Positions 18,962-30,682 are shown, counted from the stretch's first letter. The stretch: 32,876 nucleotides of DNA from Dentipellis sp. KUC8613 (GCA_002286715.1 NSJX01000130.1:1-32876); one strand, 5' to 3'. Translations and numbers: made by a program. The notes: generated from the sequence alone by a model not told the origin.

Positions 18962-21632
18962 CTACTCAACATGCAGGCGGAAGAGAGCATACAGAAGTGT
19001 CGGTGCCTCGCATACGGGACATCGCGACGTCTTCTGCACCTCCGGGAATATGCAGCTGCGGAGCATCCATGAGCCTTAGAAGATACGAAACAGCACACAA
19101 CTAACCTGCTGCAGAAGATGTGGCCACACATCGTCGCGGTCGGCTGGAGACACGGGTCCCTTCGACACATGCGACAATACACATGCGAGACATACTTCGG
19201 GGTATCGTTTGGTTCCGATGCGGGCGTGTGTGGTGACCTCGAGGTGGCCTGCTGGGATGCAGCCTGCTGCCGTGGAGGCAACGGCGAATGTGCTGCTGGC
19301 GATGTCGGGGACATGTGTCCGTCGTGTAGGCTGCCAGGCGCCGATGGTATTTGGAGGAGGCCAACTAATGTGCGCAGTGCTCAGCGCTCAGCGCCCGGGG
19401 TCCATTCATATAGCACGAGCTGGGCGCCTTACCTGATGCAGGGTGTTGATAAGACACTTCATGGTCGACAAACCCTATAGTCGCCGGCGGCTGATATCTC
19501 CCAGCTCTGTCATACACCATGTATAGCTATGATCAGCATGACTGACCCAGCACAGATCCACGATCCGCAGGTACGTACAGGTTCTTAGGATCAGCTTCGA
19601 GCCGCGTGCGGAATGGCGGGCGTGTCTGCGACGGGTATGACGGCGGCGGCATGGGGCCCAGCGTGCCTATGGGCCCCAGCGGCCGTGGAGTGGGTGTGGG
19701 CTGCCCGCGATCGAGGCGCGCAGAGCGGATCGACCGGTTTGACGCCGCGCGCTTGAGGCCAGAGACGATCTTCGTGCTCGGCTGCATCGTCGTTGCTGTT
19801 GCATCTGGGTGGAGACCGCTGCTGGAGTGCAGATCATGGTGCGTCGGCGATCCGTGCACGACAGGGTCTGCCGCGTGCGCGTCCTCCACTGGCGACGGTG
19901 TCCGCACCGCACTCGACGATCTATCATCGTCATCACTTGATCTCTCCGAGGGTGCCTTGGCTGTAGGTTTGCGCACCGGCATCGCCCTTTGGAAGGACGC
20001 ATAAGTCAATTATCTGATATTTGGCGCGCGCGTGAGCGCCCGCACGAATCGCACTTACCAGCTCTCGGGAATGACCGAGGAGGGCGATCGCGCAGGTCTT
20101 GTTGGGATGGGTGAAACGACGGTGCGCGGCGTTCCTAGGAGATTGGCAATGGCAAGCCGGTCGGAGGGCCGGATAGAGGGTTCTATCATCCTCGCCTTCA
20201 TGGAAGCGGCGGAATCGGGTGTGTATGGCGACATCGGATGGGTCTTGCTCGAGGACGCAGAAGGGTAGAAGGTAGTGCCGAGCGACGTCGGCGCGGACCT
20301 TAAGGCCCCCGCGCCTGCACTGTCATTCTGCTGCTTAGGCGGCATTCAGTCGTGATTCGGGTCACCTGGATGCACTACGCACTGCAGGAGGGCAATCTGC
20401 GGGCACTACAGCAGCGGCCAGGCTCCGCTCGGCCCATTGTTTGACGCCCGACGGAGGCTGTGGTGGCAGAGAAGCAGAGCGCAGCGAAGTGGCCTGACTT
20501 GTAACCATTCTGGAGGAGCTGGGAACGGGGCTTGAGCGAGCGGTCTGCGTGATCCCAGTTGGTAATATAAGTAAGAGGCTCCGTAAGCAAGACGGGCGCT
20601 GACTACCGACCTGCGATCCCCTCAGGGTGAGTCTCCCTGAGTCCTTGATTAAGGGATTGAATACGGTGAGCACATGCTGCATTATATAGGCGCGAGTGAG
20701 CCGTGACACCACAGACGATCGGGCGCGGCGCACCTTGATGAGCTCCCGCTCGTCGACAAACGAGATCTGGCACTCTGGGCACTTCGGATGCTCCGCAGAG
20801 TCTCTGTAATGCTCCTCGAGGAGGGCTGCCGAGCCGAACGAGAGATCACAAATGCGGCACCGGAGTTCAGGATGGACCGAGACGATATGCTGTCGATCGC
20901 GAAAGCGTTAGTTTAATTGCCGGCACAGCGCATGCAGAAGTACCCGAGGGCCGGTTACGACTACGTACTCTGTCAAAGTCGTCGGTATTCTCGAAGCCCA
21001 CGTTGCACGTCGGGCAGGTCGGATGGTTCGGCGAGACTCGGTAGTGGCTGGCGACGTCTTCGCGGTAGATCTGAAGGCCGTTGCAGAGCTCGCAGGCGAT
21101 GGGGTGGTGTGTGGCCACCACGTGCTGCCGTACCTCAGTTACAGCATTTATCAACAACACAATATGCTTCCACGTACCTGGCTCAATGCTTCGGCGTCGA
21201 GAAAGCCCAGGTTGCAGCGCGCACAATTTGGATGGAGCGACGAGTCGTGGAAGTGCTGCTCCAGGGCGGCCGGGGTGAAATACGACCTGTTGCATCTCCC
21301 ACAGGTCCGTGCGGCGAGTCCCGTCGACGTCGACGCGGATGTCGAAGCCTGGTTTGGATTTAGGGTTGGCGCGGGGGCGATGCCGTGGACCCGTTTCGCA
21401 TGCTATATTACCGCCGGCCGCGTAAGTACGGTGTTATCGCCGACTGCTGCGCATGCGCAGGTGACCAGGAGACACGCACATTGTTCAGCGTTGTCTCGTC
21501 GCGACACACGCATTTGCACTTGTCGCAGTAGTACGACGCCGCCCACGGCGACGCCAGGACATGCTCGATCAGCGACTCGACGGTCGCGTAGTTGCGTGCA
21601 CATGTGCACGGCGGGTGGGGGCAGACAGGCAT
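18962..21632 (-). CDS. C2H2 zinc-finger / C3HC4 RING protein
   Basis: Probable E3 ubiquitin ligase with N-terminal zinc fingers; substrate unknown. Minus-strand exons: 21632-21480, 21402-21178, 21124-20969, 20889-20734, 20676-20611, 20544-20383, 20333-20059, 19986-19579, 19506-19433, 19364-19106, 19055-18962; 675 aa. Residues 1-230 hold serial C2H2 fingers, for example CARC-x12-H-x4-H and CPTC-x12-H-x4-H; exons 3 and 4 are both 156 nt and encode one duplicated module each. Residues about 250-600 are Ser/Pro-rich and probably disordered. The C-terminus is a full C3HC4 RING: C622, C625, C638, H640, C643, C646, C657, C660. The RING at the extreme C-terminus makes the exon 10-11 joins secure; exons 5, 6 and 9 are less sure. 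A TATA box lies 177 bp upstream. Confidence 0.82.
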
Positions 21633-21808
21633 ATTCGAGGAGGCGGAAGCAGGTCAGTCAGTTCAAGTCAGATTGGGTCCGAGGTCTGCAAGTCCTTATT
21701 CGGGTTTAGCTTTGTGCCCAGGTTCGCGTTCGGGAAGCCAGAGGGGGGCGGAGGAGTCGACGGCGGCGGGAGCCCAAAGTGAGCGTGCCAGCTCGGCGGC
21801 GGAGGCGT

Positions 21809-21816
21809 CTTATATA
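21809..21816 (-). promoter_or_regulatory. TATA box of the C2H2-RING gene
   Basis: TATATAAG on the minus strand, about 180 bp before the ATG at 21632. This supports the chosen start and a 5' UTR of about 150 nt. Confidence 0.55.
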
Positions 21817-21879
21817 CGAGACGCGTACGAGGGCCGAGCATGGGCACATGTGAAACGGGGCTGAGAACAGATGAAGTCA

Positions 21880-24183
21880 TCGCTCGCGTCTATACAGAAG
21901 ACGCCAATGTTTTATCGCCACACACGGTTCCTAGATCTCGATTCCACGGTGCGCGCGGTTCTCTGAGAGCCCGGGGATCCCTTCGGTTGGCGCGAGCTTC
22001 AGCCAGCTGTGGGCTTACGGATGCGCCATGTCCATAATCCATAATCCACATCCCATATTCGCACCCTGCCCAGAGCGTGGCGGCCTGGCGTCCGGCTGAT
22101 GCTCGGTGCACTGTATGGGGGGTGCCGTCACAACGACCGAGCACCACGCCGGTCGTCCCGATCGAGGAATACATGCCAAGGAGTCAACGCCGACGCGAAC
22201 GTCAACGACGACGCACGGCAGCGGGGGGCCTTGCGATCGAACAGGGGTTTGCTAAATGCTGGTTCCACGTGCCGTGCTCCGGGCTCATCTACGGCGCAGA
22301 TGCGGTGGGGCGGGGAAGCCATCAGACGGGCAATCTGTGCTGCGTGTCGTGCTCGCTGCGGGGGCTGGGGCTGGCGGCCCGAATGCAGCGGCACTGGGCG
22401 GGCTCGGACGGTAAGAGACGGAAACCATACGGAGATGTGAAACGACCATTTGGGAGCAGCCTAGCACAGATCGCGACGCAGATCTCCCGCAGAGGGCCCG
22501 AGTCGTCGAGAAGCAATATTGATCGCGATCGCGATCGAGCAGCGTCCTGCACGCCGGCGCCCACGAGCACGCCGCACCGCGCGTCGACGGTCACGAAACT
22601 CCTCCTCCATCGCGCGCACCTGGCAGGGCAATATGTTCTGGGAACGCTCACACACGCGCGCATCATCGCCATCGCAATTAGCATTAGCACCTTTGGCATG
22701 AAACAGCAACGCTACTTACGGCCGTGATAGATCCCATGCCCGTCTTGTCAGTGTCATCGCCAGGCCGCGAGACTGCCCCATCGGACGCCCGTCGCAGATG
22801 GCCACCTCGGCAACCCGCCATTGCCGGTCCGTTTCGGGCAATACCCTGCTGTGTTCTGACTGTTGTCTGGCTGCTGGCCGTTGTTCACCGTACAACAAGG
22901 ACAGCCCATCTGTTGCATGACCCTGCGTCCTCGGAGCGAGCATAACGCTGCGTATGGGGCTCCACACCGTTCCCTCCCATCCCAGCCATGCCCTCACGCT
23001 TCATTCTCATTCTCCGCGCAGCGCCGCCTTCTCCGCACCATGTCACGATGGCACCCTGCAGAGAACCCTATATCCAGGACCCAGAAGCGCTGCCCAAATA
23101 TGTCAGTATTGCCAGCAGCAGCGCGCGCGCCCGCGGTGCCCTCTCGATGGAGCCTCGCATGGTCGCCGCGGCACGCCCAGGGCGCCCGCTCTAATCAGGA
23201 CGCGTCCCGCGCCCCGGGCGTCCCCGCCGCCGCGAATCTGCCAGGCTTGCCGTGCAACCCCGCAGCTTGGGGTGCGCGCCGCGCCAGCCCAGGGATGACA
23301 TAGACACATGCGGCAATCGCCGCGTGCAGTTGCAGAGCCAGTGTGCATGCAGAGCAGGCGGCAATTGTGGATTCATGCGACTTGTAAGCCAACGGTGCGC
23401 GGATGACAGATGCGCCCGGGGTGCTCGCCGAGGCGGCGACGGCGACGGCGACGGCGCGCCAGAGATGTGTCGGGCGGCGGATCGGGGATGGCGGTCGGGA
23501 TATGGAAGGCGGAAAACGGAAAACGGATATTGGCGAGGAGCACGCGACGCGCGCTTCATGGCCGCGGTGGCCACCGCGCCGCGCCGCGCGCGCAAGGCAG
23601 CCTCGGATCCCCTGTCAATGCCCAGTGCCCATTGTGCGGGCGATCCCACACACGCCTCGCATCGCGGGATCTTGGAGTGGACGGGGACGTTCGCAGAGGC
23701 ACTAGGCCCCTTCGCTGTCTGTCCGATGCGCGTCGCGATCGGCGACAGCGGAAGGCGTGGACTCTGCGAAGCTGGGTGGAGGAGCAGTCGCCCGAGCTTC
23801 CACGTCCAAGGGGTACATGACGAACCTAAAGTGGGAACGGCCTATCAGAAGCCGACGGACCATTCTTCCGCAGTGCACACGGCGAGCCCGGTATCGAATG
23901 ACACCGTCCGGACAAGGGCGGCATGTAGGGTCGCCTTATTGCGAATCTAGTCCCCACTCCACAGGAACGGGGCGACGACGGCTTGCTTGGATTCCAGTGT
24001 CAGATCGGGGAGACAGCATCGCCCAATGAAGGATCTCGGGGCCTGAAAGCGTCTGCAACGTGGTCGTGGACTAGGAATGACTACATACCGCACAAGCCCG
24101 TCCCGCGGCCGATTCCCGATGCCTTCGCAATACATGGCCGGCGAGCGGCGAATCCATAGAGTACACAATACATGACTGAGGAT
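21880..24183. other. Long GC-rich spacer, no gene supported
   Basis: About 2.3 kb. Long open frames (for example plus 22077-22727 and 23252-23950) are Arg/Ala-rich without any motif, as expected from high GC content. Small features: a 16-bp palindrome GATCGCGATCGCGATC at about 22522-22537 and GGCGAC repeats near 23433-23456. The left part is the promoter side of the RING gene; the right end holds the 3' UTR of the DUF4336 gene. Confidence 0.5.
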
Positions 24184-25413
24184 CTAGTCGAGGAAAAACT
24201 TAAACGCGGAGCGCCACGCCTTGTTACCATCTTCCTCAATGACATCCTGCGTTTAGACATAATGTTCACACATTTTGAGACGCATACATAGAGGTATCGG
24301 AGACTCACGCCATGGCATGGGATGATTCGGTTGAAGTCCCATCCTGCAACAGTCTTCGCATCTCTCTTCATGGCCCTATAGAATGCAGAAGGGTGAGACA
24401 CATCATCAACTTAACCATATCCGACGTACTCATTGTCAACGGACAGATTCTTGGTCATAGTGGCGTGGAATGATGACCAGGGTGTCACTTTCATGAATGG
24501 CAGCCCGCCCGAGAACCATGCGTGCGCGTACTGAAGCCGCATATCAGGTGAGAACGGAGAGTGGGTCGCTGAATGGACTGACCTGCTCGGTGGGGGGCAT
24601 ATTGAAGAGCAGATCGGCCTCGATGAGAGTTTTCGAAGCCACATGACAAAATGCGACGTCCTTGTTCTTAAAGCCCGAGAAATAGCTATGTCGGGGCCAG
24701 TAAGCATCCCGATGCGTTCACACCTAAGAAATTCTTACCAAGACAAGATCTATGGGGAAAGTAGGTTCGGTCACGACGATGTAACTCCGATACAAAACCT
24801 CTTACCTCGTCTTCGAAGCCAAACTTGGGGTTCAGGTTCTTATCACCCCAGACTGCAAACGCATGAGCTTAATTCGCGCAAACCATAGAAAGGCGGGCGC
24901 ATACATCCAGCAAATTTCAAGCCGTCACCTTTCTTCTTGTTCACAGCCTCTTCAACGGCGATAAGTTTGGCCTGGGGATACTCGCGGTGGAATTCGCCTG
25001 CACCTCCTTTGAGACGGAAGCATTTACTTCACTCGCCAAACGACGTACCCAGATACAGATGATGCACCGAGTCGGCCCCGACGATATATTTGACAGGACC
25101 AAGCTTGTTGATCGTGTCTTTCGTCGACTGGTCCAACGGAGTCGAGGCCAAGACCCACACGTCGCCGCTCTTCAGCTTGATGGCGGTAGACCGGCCACCG
25201 ATACGCAAGAAGCCCAGACGCGTGAAGGGTCTGCAGAAAGCCGCGAGGTCGCGTCAGCACTGGAAGCGGGCGGACGCCTTGCGGCTTGGCATGCTGCTGA
25301 CATACCTGGAGAAGGTCCAAACGTCCTTCGTCACCTGAAGAAGAGTGATCCTGTCAGCTCGAGGCGACACTTATCAAGCATGTACGTACCTCGCGGATAG
25401 TGCTTTCGACCAT
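24184..25413 (-). CDS. DUF4336 family protein with 11-nt microexon
   Basis: Fungal DUF4336 protein, a family thought to be related to metallo-beta-lactamase-fold hydrolases; reaction unknown, no signal peptide. Ten minus-strand exons: 25413-25390, 25334-25306, 25230-25049, 24997-24905, 24852-24806, 24749-24739, 24685-24583, 24530-24430, 24375-24309, 24246-24184; 239 aa. Seen in order: STIREVTKDVWTFSRPF, GGRSTAIKLKSGDVWVLAST, KYIVGADSVHHLYLGEF, AKLIAVEEA, CYFSGFKNKDV, KTLIEADLLFNMPPTEQY, GWDFNRIIPCHGDVI and a WRSAFKFFLD end. All are family hallmarks and each splice restores frame. Exon 6 is only 11 nt (ATCTTGTCTTG) and is required: without it exons 5 and 7 are out of phase. Confidence 0.88.
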
Positions 25414-26269
25414 GCTGCCAACTGCTCTGTAGGTTTGGCGGGCGATGTGGTGGTAGGAGACAAGAGAGGTATACACGAGATGGTACGACAGTCGAACTTG
25501 TATACAAGTCGAGGAGTGACGCAAGCCCAGGCCGTGTTTGGAATGCGAACGAAATCAGGTGTCGCCGGGAGGCGTTGCCGTTGGAGGGGCCGGGTATACG
25601 CGTGGGTTCCTAGCCGTGTGCTCGCATGGTCGATGTGGGACGCAATCGACCACAGCGACTCTGCGCTCTTGCCCGTCGGATATGTTGCTCGTCATCGTGC
25701 ATGACGCGCGTGGCAACTCCACCCGAGATGACCGACGCAGCGCAACGGGCTGGACCCGACGTCGTTTTCTCCATCAAAATACTCCAAAAAGGGTATGTCT
25801 AATGTTATTGCGGAGCATCTATACTGTAAAAAGCTAGTTTGTGCCCAGAATTTGCAGCACGTGCTAATTATTCTCAGAACGCATATTTGTCCCAATCTGC
25901 GACCACAGATACATGGTGCGGACACTCATCTTGCGATGACCATGCAACAAAGACAACACTTATGCGACACGCGGTACATACATCATATCATTCATCGGGG
26001 CGAGCTTGAGAAAGCCTCTGCAGATCAGGTTGATTTGTTGCCACCGGTGAGCACGATGTATGGGCATCGGTACGTGACTTGATATGCTTCCGTGACACGT
26101 TGGCAGGCTGACACGATACTTGCACCTTGACTTCTCCCCACCTCGTTACTCGTTCGTGGCGTGCGAGAGGCAGGCGGAGATGAGTACAGCCGCTGACGAG
26201 ACTCCTACATGCAGGACGCGATACCGTCGGTAGGAAGTGGTTCTGCGAGATTCACCTCCCACATAGTTC
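25414..26269. other. Gene-poor region with one coding-like fragment
   Basis: Upstream of the DUF4336 gene. On the plus strand a short open frame from 25702 contains AAQRAGPDVVFSIKILQKG followed by a GTATGT donor; the downstream partner exon is unclear (several acceptors at 25876-25909). Not enough to call a gene. Confidence 0.35.
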
Positions 26270-26532
26270 CTACCAGGACTTCTCAGCAATAAAGAAATGG
26301 CGAGGATTGCGTAAGGTAAGGCCGTCGGCCCGTCGTCGCACATGCTTTCGCGATACATTGATGGATTGACACAGTGCTTGCAACTCGACGATTTCTCCTG
26401 CCCCGTCGTGGCGTAGGAGAGGGCCGGTAGCGACGAGTGCAGGGGCCAGCACGTCACTTGCCTGCTCGACGCAGGGGGTGAGTCGTTCTTTGGAAGTCGC
26501 CTTGCTATCTCTATGGCCAACGCGAGCGGGGC
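26270..26532 (-). CDS. Possible terminal exon of an unrecognised gene
   Basis: After a good acceptor (pyrimidine tract then TTTCAG) a minus-strand frame runs about 87 codons to a TAG at 26270. It includes QASDVLAPALVATGPLLRHD, ELQALCQSINVSRKHVRRR and LRNPRHFFIAEKSW, which reads like real protein, but I know no family for it. Upstream exons could not be linked: 26533-27100 has other open frames, such as one with ALEQGDLDAWLETLG, but no unique splice path. It may be a decayed gene. Confidence 0.25.
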
Positions 26533-27453
26533 CTGAAAGAAAGAAGAACGATTGCACTTTCGCATATCGTTTCGCGGCGGTGCATGTTCCCCCGCTCCAG
26601 CGCGCCATGCCGATCCGAAGAATATGCTACTCCTCGGACGTAACATAACGTTTCTCTTTGACGGACGGCACGGCCTCGCGAGCCTCGTACGGCGGGATTC
26701 GATTCGAGCTGGCGCAGACAGAGGTGAGAGTAAGAACCAGGACATATGTTCAGAGATGATAGGATAGGCGAGCAGGTGAGTAGTAAGCACGTCAGCGGGA
26801 GCCGGTGAAAACTTCCTAGCGTTTCTAGCCAAGCATCCAAGTCGCCTTGTTCAAGAGCTGTGTACTGCGCGAGGAAGGAAGAGGACGTGCTGGCCGCACC
26901 GCGCCTGTCATGTACCGCGCTCTTCTCAGTCAGGTCTGATCTACACGAAGGCAAATGAGTTGGCAGATAGAGGCACACAGAGGCAAGTGAATGTGGGCGT
27001 CGGTGCTGGGGCTGTCGTTCGGCGATCCTCGTCAAGTGATGGGAGGCACGAGGCGGTGCACGCGAGGCTTGCGGGAGACTTCTAGCCATCTAAGTGCGTG
27101 GCTGTTACGAGATATCGAGCGACGGTAGTCGTACTCTTGGAATTATGCGCGCGCCGGTGACAGTCAAGGAGCGTGTTTCGTCTGCGAGGGTCGTCGAGCA
27201 AGGCAGGTCCACGCGCGAGAGCCATCGCGACGGGGAGGCGTCGCCACTGCCAATCTTCGCGAGCAAGACGGAAAGGAAGGCCTATGCCATGCGAAGAGCA
27301 ACGCTGGAAAGCTGTGAGGAATGAGGTGGCAGAATGGGCGCTGGTCTTGGTCTTGGTGCCCGAGAACCGAAAGCCGAGAGGTGGGAGGTGGAAGGCGGGA
27401 TTCGGTGGCCCGCAAGATAGGCATTCCCCACTCCCCACTACCTTCGTGCAGAC

Positions 27454-27962
27454 AATGGCGGAGGACAAGCACTCCAGTACGGATCTCCCTTACGTCGGCA
27501 CACAGAATGCAGAAGGTCAGCGCAAGCAGCCAAGGGGTATCCGTCTGGACATACCGTTCGTGCTGCTTATGTTCACGGTTGGGATCGCCAGCGCGAAGCA
27601 ATTACACAAGTTCGTCCTACGGAGGTCTGACTGCCATGCTGAGGAGCCCGTACACCTAGAGGACCACCCACTGCCACCCCACGTCAACTCAAGTTATTGT
27701 CCTTAATCTGAAGCGATCTATCGTGCACGCGGAGCTCGATGCGAGACTTGAGAAGCTGTACTCGGAGGAGTCGTTCCAGCTGAAAGCTTTCGAACAACTG
27801 GCGCCTGCCATACGGGTTCCGTGCGTCCCTTTTGCTTTCACACTCAGGATTTGAAGCAGCGTGTCTGAATGCTACGTGCAGAAGGTCTGCAGCGTGGTGC
27901 ACCGTCTGCAAGATGACAGGTCGGGTTCCAAAGTTGGCGATCCTCTGAGCGCCCCATCGTTC
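27454..27962 (+). pseudogene. Coding-like fragments, unknown gene or relic
   Basis: Plus-strand fragments in different frames: one from an ATG at 27455 with a hydrophobic stretch (IPFVLLMFTVGIASA), and one at about 27714-27820 containing SIVHAELDARLEKLYSEE and FQLKAFEQLAPAIR. A likely intron (GTGCGT or GTTCCG donor, acceptor at about 27880) follows. No start-to-stop model keeps a single frame convincingly and no family was recognised. It could be a real gene I failed to assemble or a degenerate copy. Confidence 0.25.
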
Positions 27963-28132
27963 GTTTCAAGTTCGTCGCCATCCGTGAGCCATGTTCGCGT
28001 GCATGAGGTGGAGAGGCTAGTGGCGGCGCAGTCCAAACGGTGGAAGTCGACTAACTGGGGTGCCGGAACGTGCATCAGAGGGAGAATCGACGTCGTTATA
28101 GCACGTATCGTACACACCTTCAAGCTTCTGGG

Positions 28133-28644
28133 ATGAAGGATGCACTGGCAGCGGCCTCGTCGTGCTCGCTGTCCTTCCAATCTCGCACATCCCACGGTGG
28201 CCGGAGATTTTGTTTGGGTTGGCAGGCAGGTCTTCCGCGAGCATTGTCCTTGAACCGAGAAGACGTTTCTGAGTGGAAGTGGAAGAGATTCCGAGCAACT
28301 GCGACCGCGCGAAGACATGGTGAGTGCTTGCAAGCAATTTGCTACCGAGGAGAACTGGAGTTGAAATGCTACTTACAACGGTGTTTGCTTCTACAGATCG
28401 GGGAGTGATCGCCGCATGCTCGGATCTATCCCTAGCTCATCGTCGCAGCTGCTTTGCGAAAGACAGATGGGAGGTCGGAAGCCGCTGCGAAAGTCGTCTG
28501 GTATCCCGCAGATGCGTTACTACGAACCAAGTCTGTGTTGGTGGTCACTTTGTATCCCGCCTGCCCTCTTCATTTTATATGCGAGCCGACGAGATGCGCT
28601 CGGTGGAGCGAGGATGTATGGTACACCCCCCAAGCACCGGCTAG
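28133..28644 (+). CDS. Hypothetical two-exon protein
   Basis: Not recognised. An ATG at 28133 opens a frame to a strong donor (ATG|GTGAGT at 28320), and the intron ends at a pyrimidine-rich TTCTACAG (28396). The joined exons 28133-28319 and 28397-28644 give 144 aa without a signal peptide or known motif. It is Arg/Ser-rich and contains NREDVSEWKWKRF. The intron looks genuine; the coding potential does not stand out, and another frame stays open after the splice. Confidence 0.25.
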
Positions 28645-29293
28645 CGCTGCTAACTCTTTTCCGTCAGGAGACCGCAAGCCTCCCAGGACTCCCTACAACT
28701 TAGTGAGAAGATCCTAGGGCAGCGAATACATCTGAACGAGTCGAGGATGGTAGACATCGCGACGCACCTTGTGAGCCAAAGGATTTCCCGGCAGACTGGA
28801 CGAGAGGAGGGGACGTTGTTCGAGTAGATGAGTGGTAGTAACAGCCAGAATCGCAGCGAGGTTAAGAGCGTTAAAAATACGCTCGGAGTTATAAAAATTG
28901 TAAGTGACTTACGAGTAAGTGGGAGATTATGGATGGATACGATGGAGTTGCGAGCCGTCGTGACTCGTGAGCTCGTTGCAATCCTCTCATGAACCGCCGG
29001 GATCTTCCACCTGGTTTGCAGTTGGCGTGACACTAGAATCTGACGCTGTCCAGAGGAGAGCACAAAGGATTTTCGCACCGGCAATTGAACTATGGTATTC
29101 AACCATGAACTACTGTAGTCCAAGGCGGACGGCTTAGTATGACCGAGGAATGCGGAAATTTTTTCATCTTAGCGGCTGAATAGCCAACCAAGAAATCGTT
29201 CTCTCTGCTGCGAAGTTAGATGAATATTATCATATAATTTTAAACCGGGAAGTTATACACTGGTCTCGCTCTTAAGCTGCGACTACAGCACCA
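28645..29293. other. Spacer downstream of the aspartic protease gene
   Basis: AT-rich in 29150-29250. A minus-strand open frame at 28650-29123 lacks an ATG start and has no recognised motif. Nothing else was seen. Confidence 0.5.
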
Positions 29294-30682
29294 CTATGTC
29301 AAGCGCGCAAAGGTCACCTTGTTCTGGCCGTCGTCAAAGATACTATAGACGTTCTTCAGGAACGGAATACCAAAAACCCATTCCCCCGTAGCCCTACTCC
29401 GCGAATCCTGCACGAGGGACAGGCAGTAGTTGACGTTTTGTATGGGCGCGACGAAAGATCCAACCAGATCGCGCGCCTGGATCTGGAATGTCTTCCCCTG
29501 GATAGTCACCAGGATAACAGAGGCAAGCGTACGTTGATCGTTGCACGGGATGATACTAAGCGTACTTCCGCCCGCCTGAGGTTGCACAATGGCTCCTGGG
29601 ATCGCGCGGTTGAATTGCCCGCCGGCATTCCCAGGTGCCGTTATGGATTCGGCGCCGACGTCAAAGATTGCGCTGGTGATGGGGATCCGCACGTTATTGA
29701 CCGTCAGCCCAGCGACCCTGGCGCCATATAGGCCATCGCTCCTCGTGTTGGTCGACACGGCTTGTGAATTGGCATCGAACTTGGAGAAGTTCGGCGCGCC
29801 GAGGGAGAGCTCGCCGGCGTTCCGATCGGCAAGACGCGGAAGTTTGAGGCCGAAGAGCTGACCCGGAATCGCCTGCCGAGCGAACAGAGTTTCCACGACC
29901 GTATGCTGGCCCATCCTAGACTTCCGCTGCGGTGCAGGAAAATAGGGAGGAAGTGAGCAAGAAGGAATGGTAATAGTCTGGGGTGTGCTTACACTTGTCG
30001 CTAACCCAAGAATCCCATCCGCCCTACTCGCAACCAAGTTACCCTGGACGGTGTCCGCCACTCCGACAGGTACTTGTGGCACCGATATTCTCCCTAAGGT
30101 GAGCGTGTCCGCCCCGACCTTGCCGGCCACTCCTGAACCGTCTTCGTAACCGATAGAGAATTGTGTATTCGTTACGTGAAGAGTGTTCGAAGAAGCGCGT
30201 CCGATACCGCTGTGAGTGCCCTGCAATTGCGTCTTTAGGATGACGAAGCCGCAAAGCAAGCCTAATGAGGACGTACAAGTGTGGTCGACGTTTCTGACGG
30301 CACCCAAAAGTCCGCAGAACCCGTATCTATCAGAGCTTTGAAACTTTTGCCCCTGTCACCGAGCTTGACTAGGGACACGTAGCCCTTGTCCGTTAAATCA
30401 TGGGCGTTTTGATTGGGCAGAGAAAGTATCGGAAGGCGTATTGGCGGCGGAGGCGGCGGAGGCGTGACGCGCGCGGAGAGCGTTCCACTGAGTAACATGG
30501 TCAGTCTTCGTACACGCAGAGAAGAAAAGATCGCACTTCGCTGAAGAAAGCACCATTGTGCTATTGCTACCGTTGGTCGTCTCGACATGTCGTTGTCCAA
30601 GTGGGATGGCGGAGACGTGTGTCGGAGAGGCAAGAACGAACAACAACGCGCTCAGCGCAGTCAATGACGCCGTGAATTGCAT
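29294..30682 (-). CDS. Secreted A1 aspartic protease, second DTG altered
   Basis: Pepsin-like endopeptidase of the fungal A1 family, predicted secreted. Minus-strand exons: 30682-30537, 30487-30277, 30220-29993, 29926-29294; about 405 aa (403 if exon 4 starts at 29920). Signal peptide about 1-25 (MQFTASLTAL, then SALLFVLASPTHVSA), a short Pro-rich propeptide, then the two-lobed protease. First active-site motif: ALIDTGSADFWVPS (D103). Flap: FSIGYEDGSGV, with the flap Tyr. DGILGLA follows. The second motif reads SAIFDVGAESITAP (D284): the Asp is kept, but the usual Thr/Ser after it is Val. A late Cys pair (IIPCND, NYCLSL) fits the family disulfide. No frameshift. Activity may be reduced or lost; the gene has a good TATA box. 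Confidence 0.88.

Noticed and set aside
22077..22727. 216-codon plus-strand open frame
   Set aside because: Arg/Ala-rich chance frame in GC-rich spacer; overlapping frames are equally open.
23252..23950. 232-codon plus-strand open frame
   Set aside because: Low-complexity GGCGAC repeats and no recognisable domain; similar frames open on the other strand.
26146..26832. 228-codon minus-strand open frame
   Set aside because: Overlaps in another frame the better coding-like exon at 26270-26532; no motif.
28650..29123. 157-codon minus-strand open frame with hydrophobic stretch
   Set aside because: No ATG at its start, no family pattern, no splice support.
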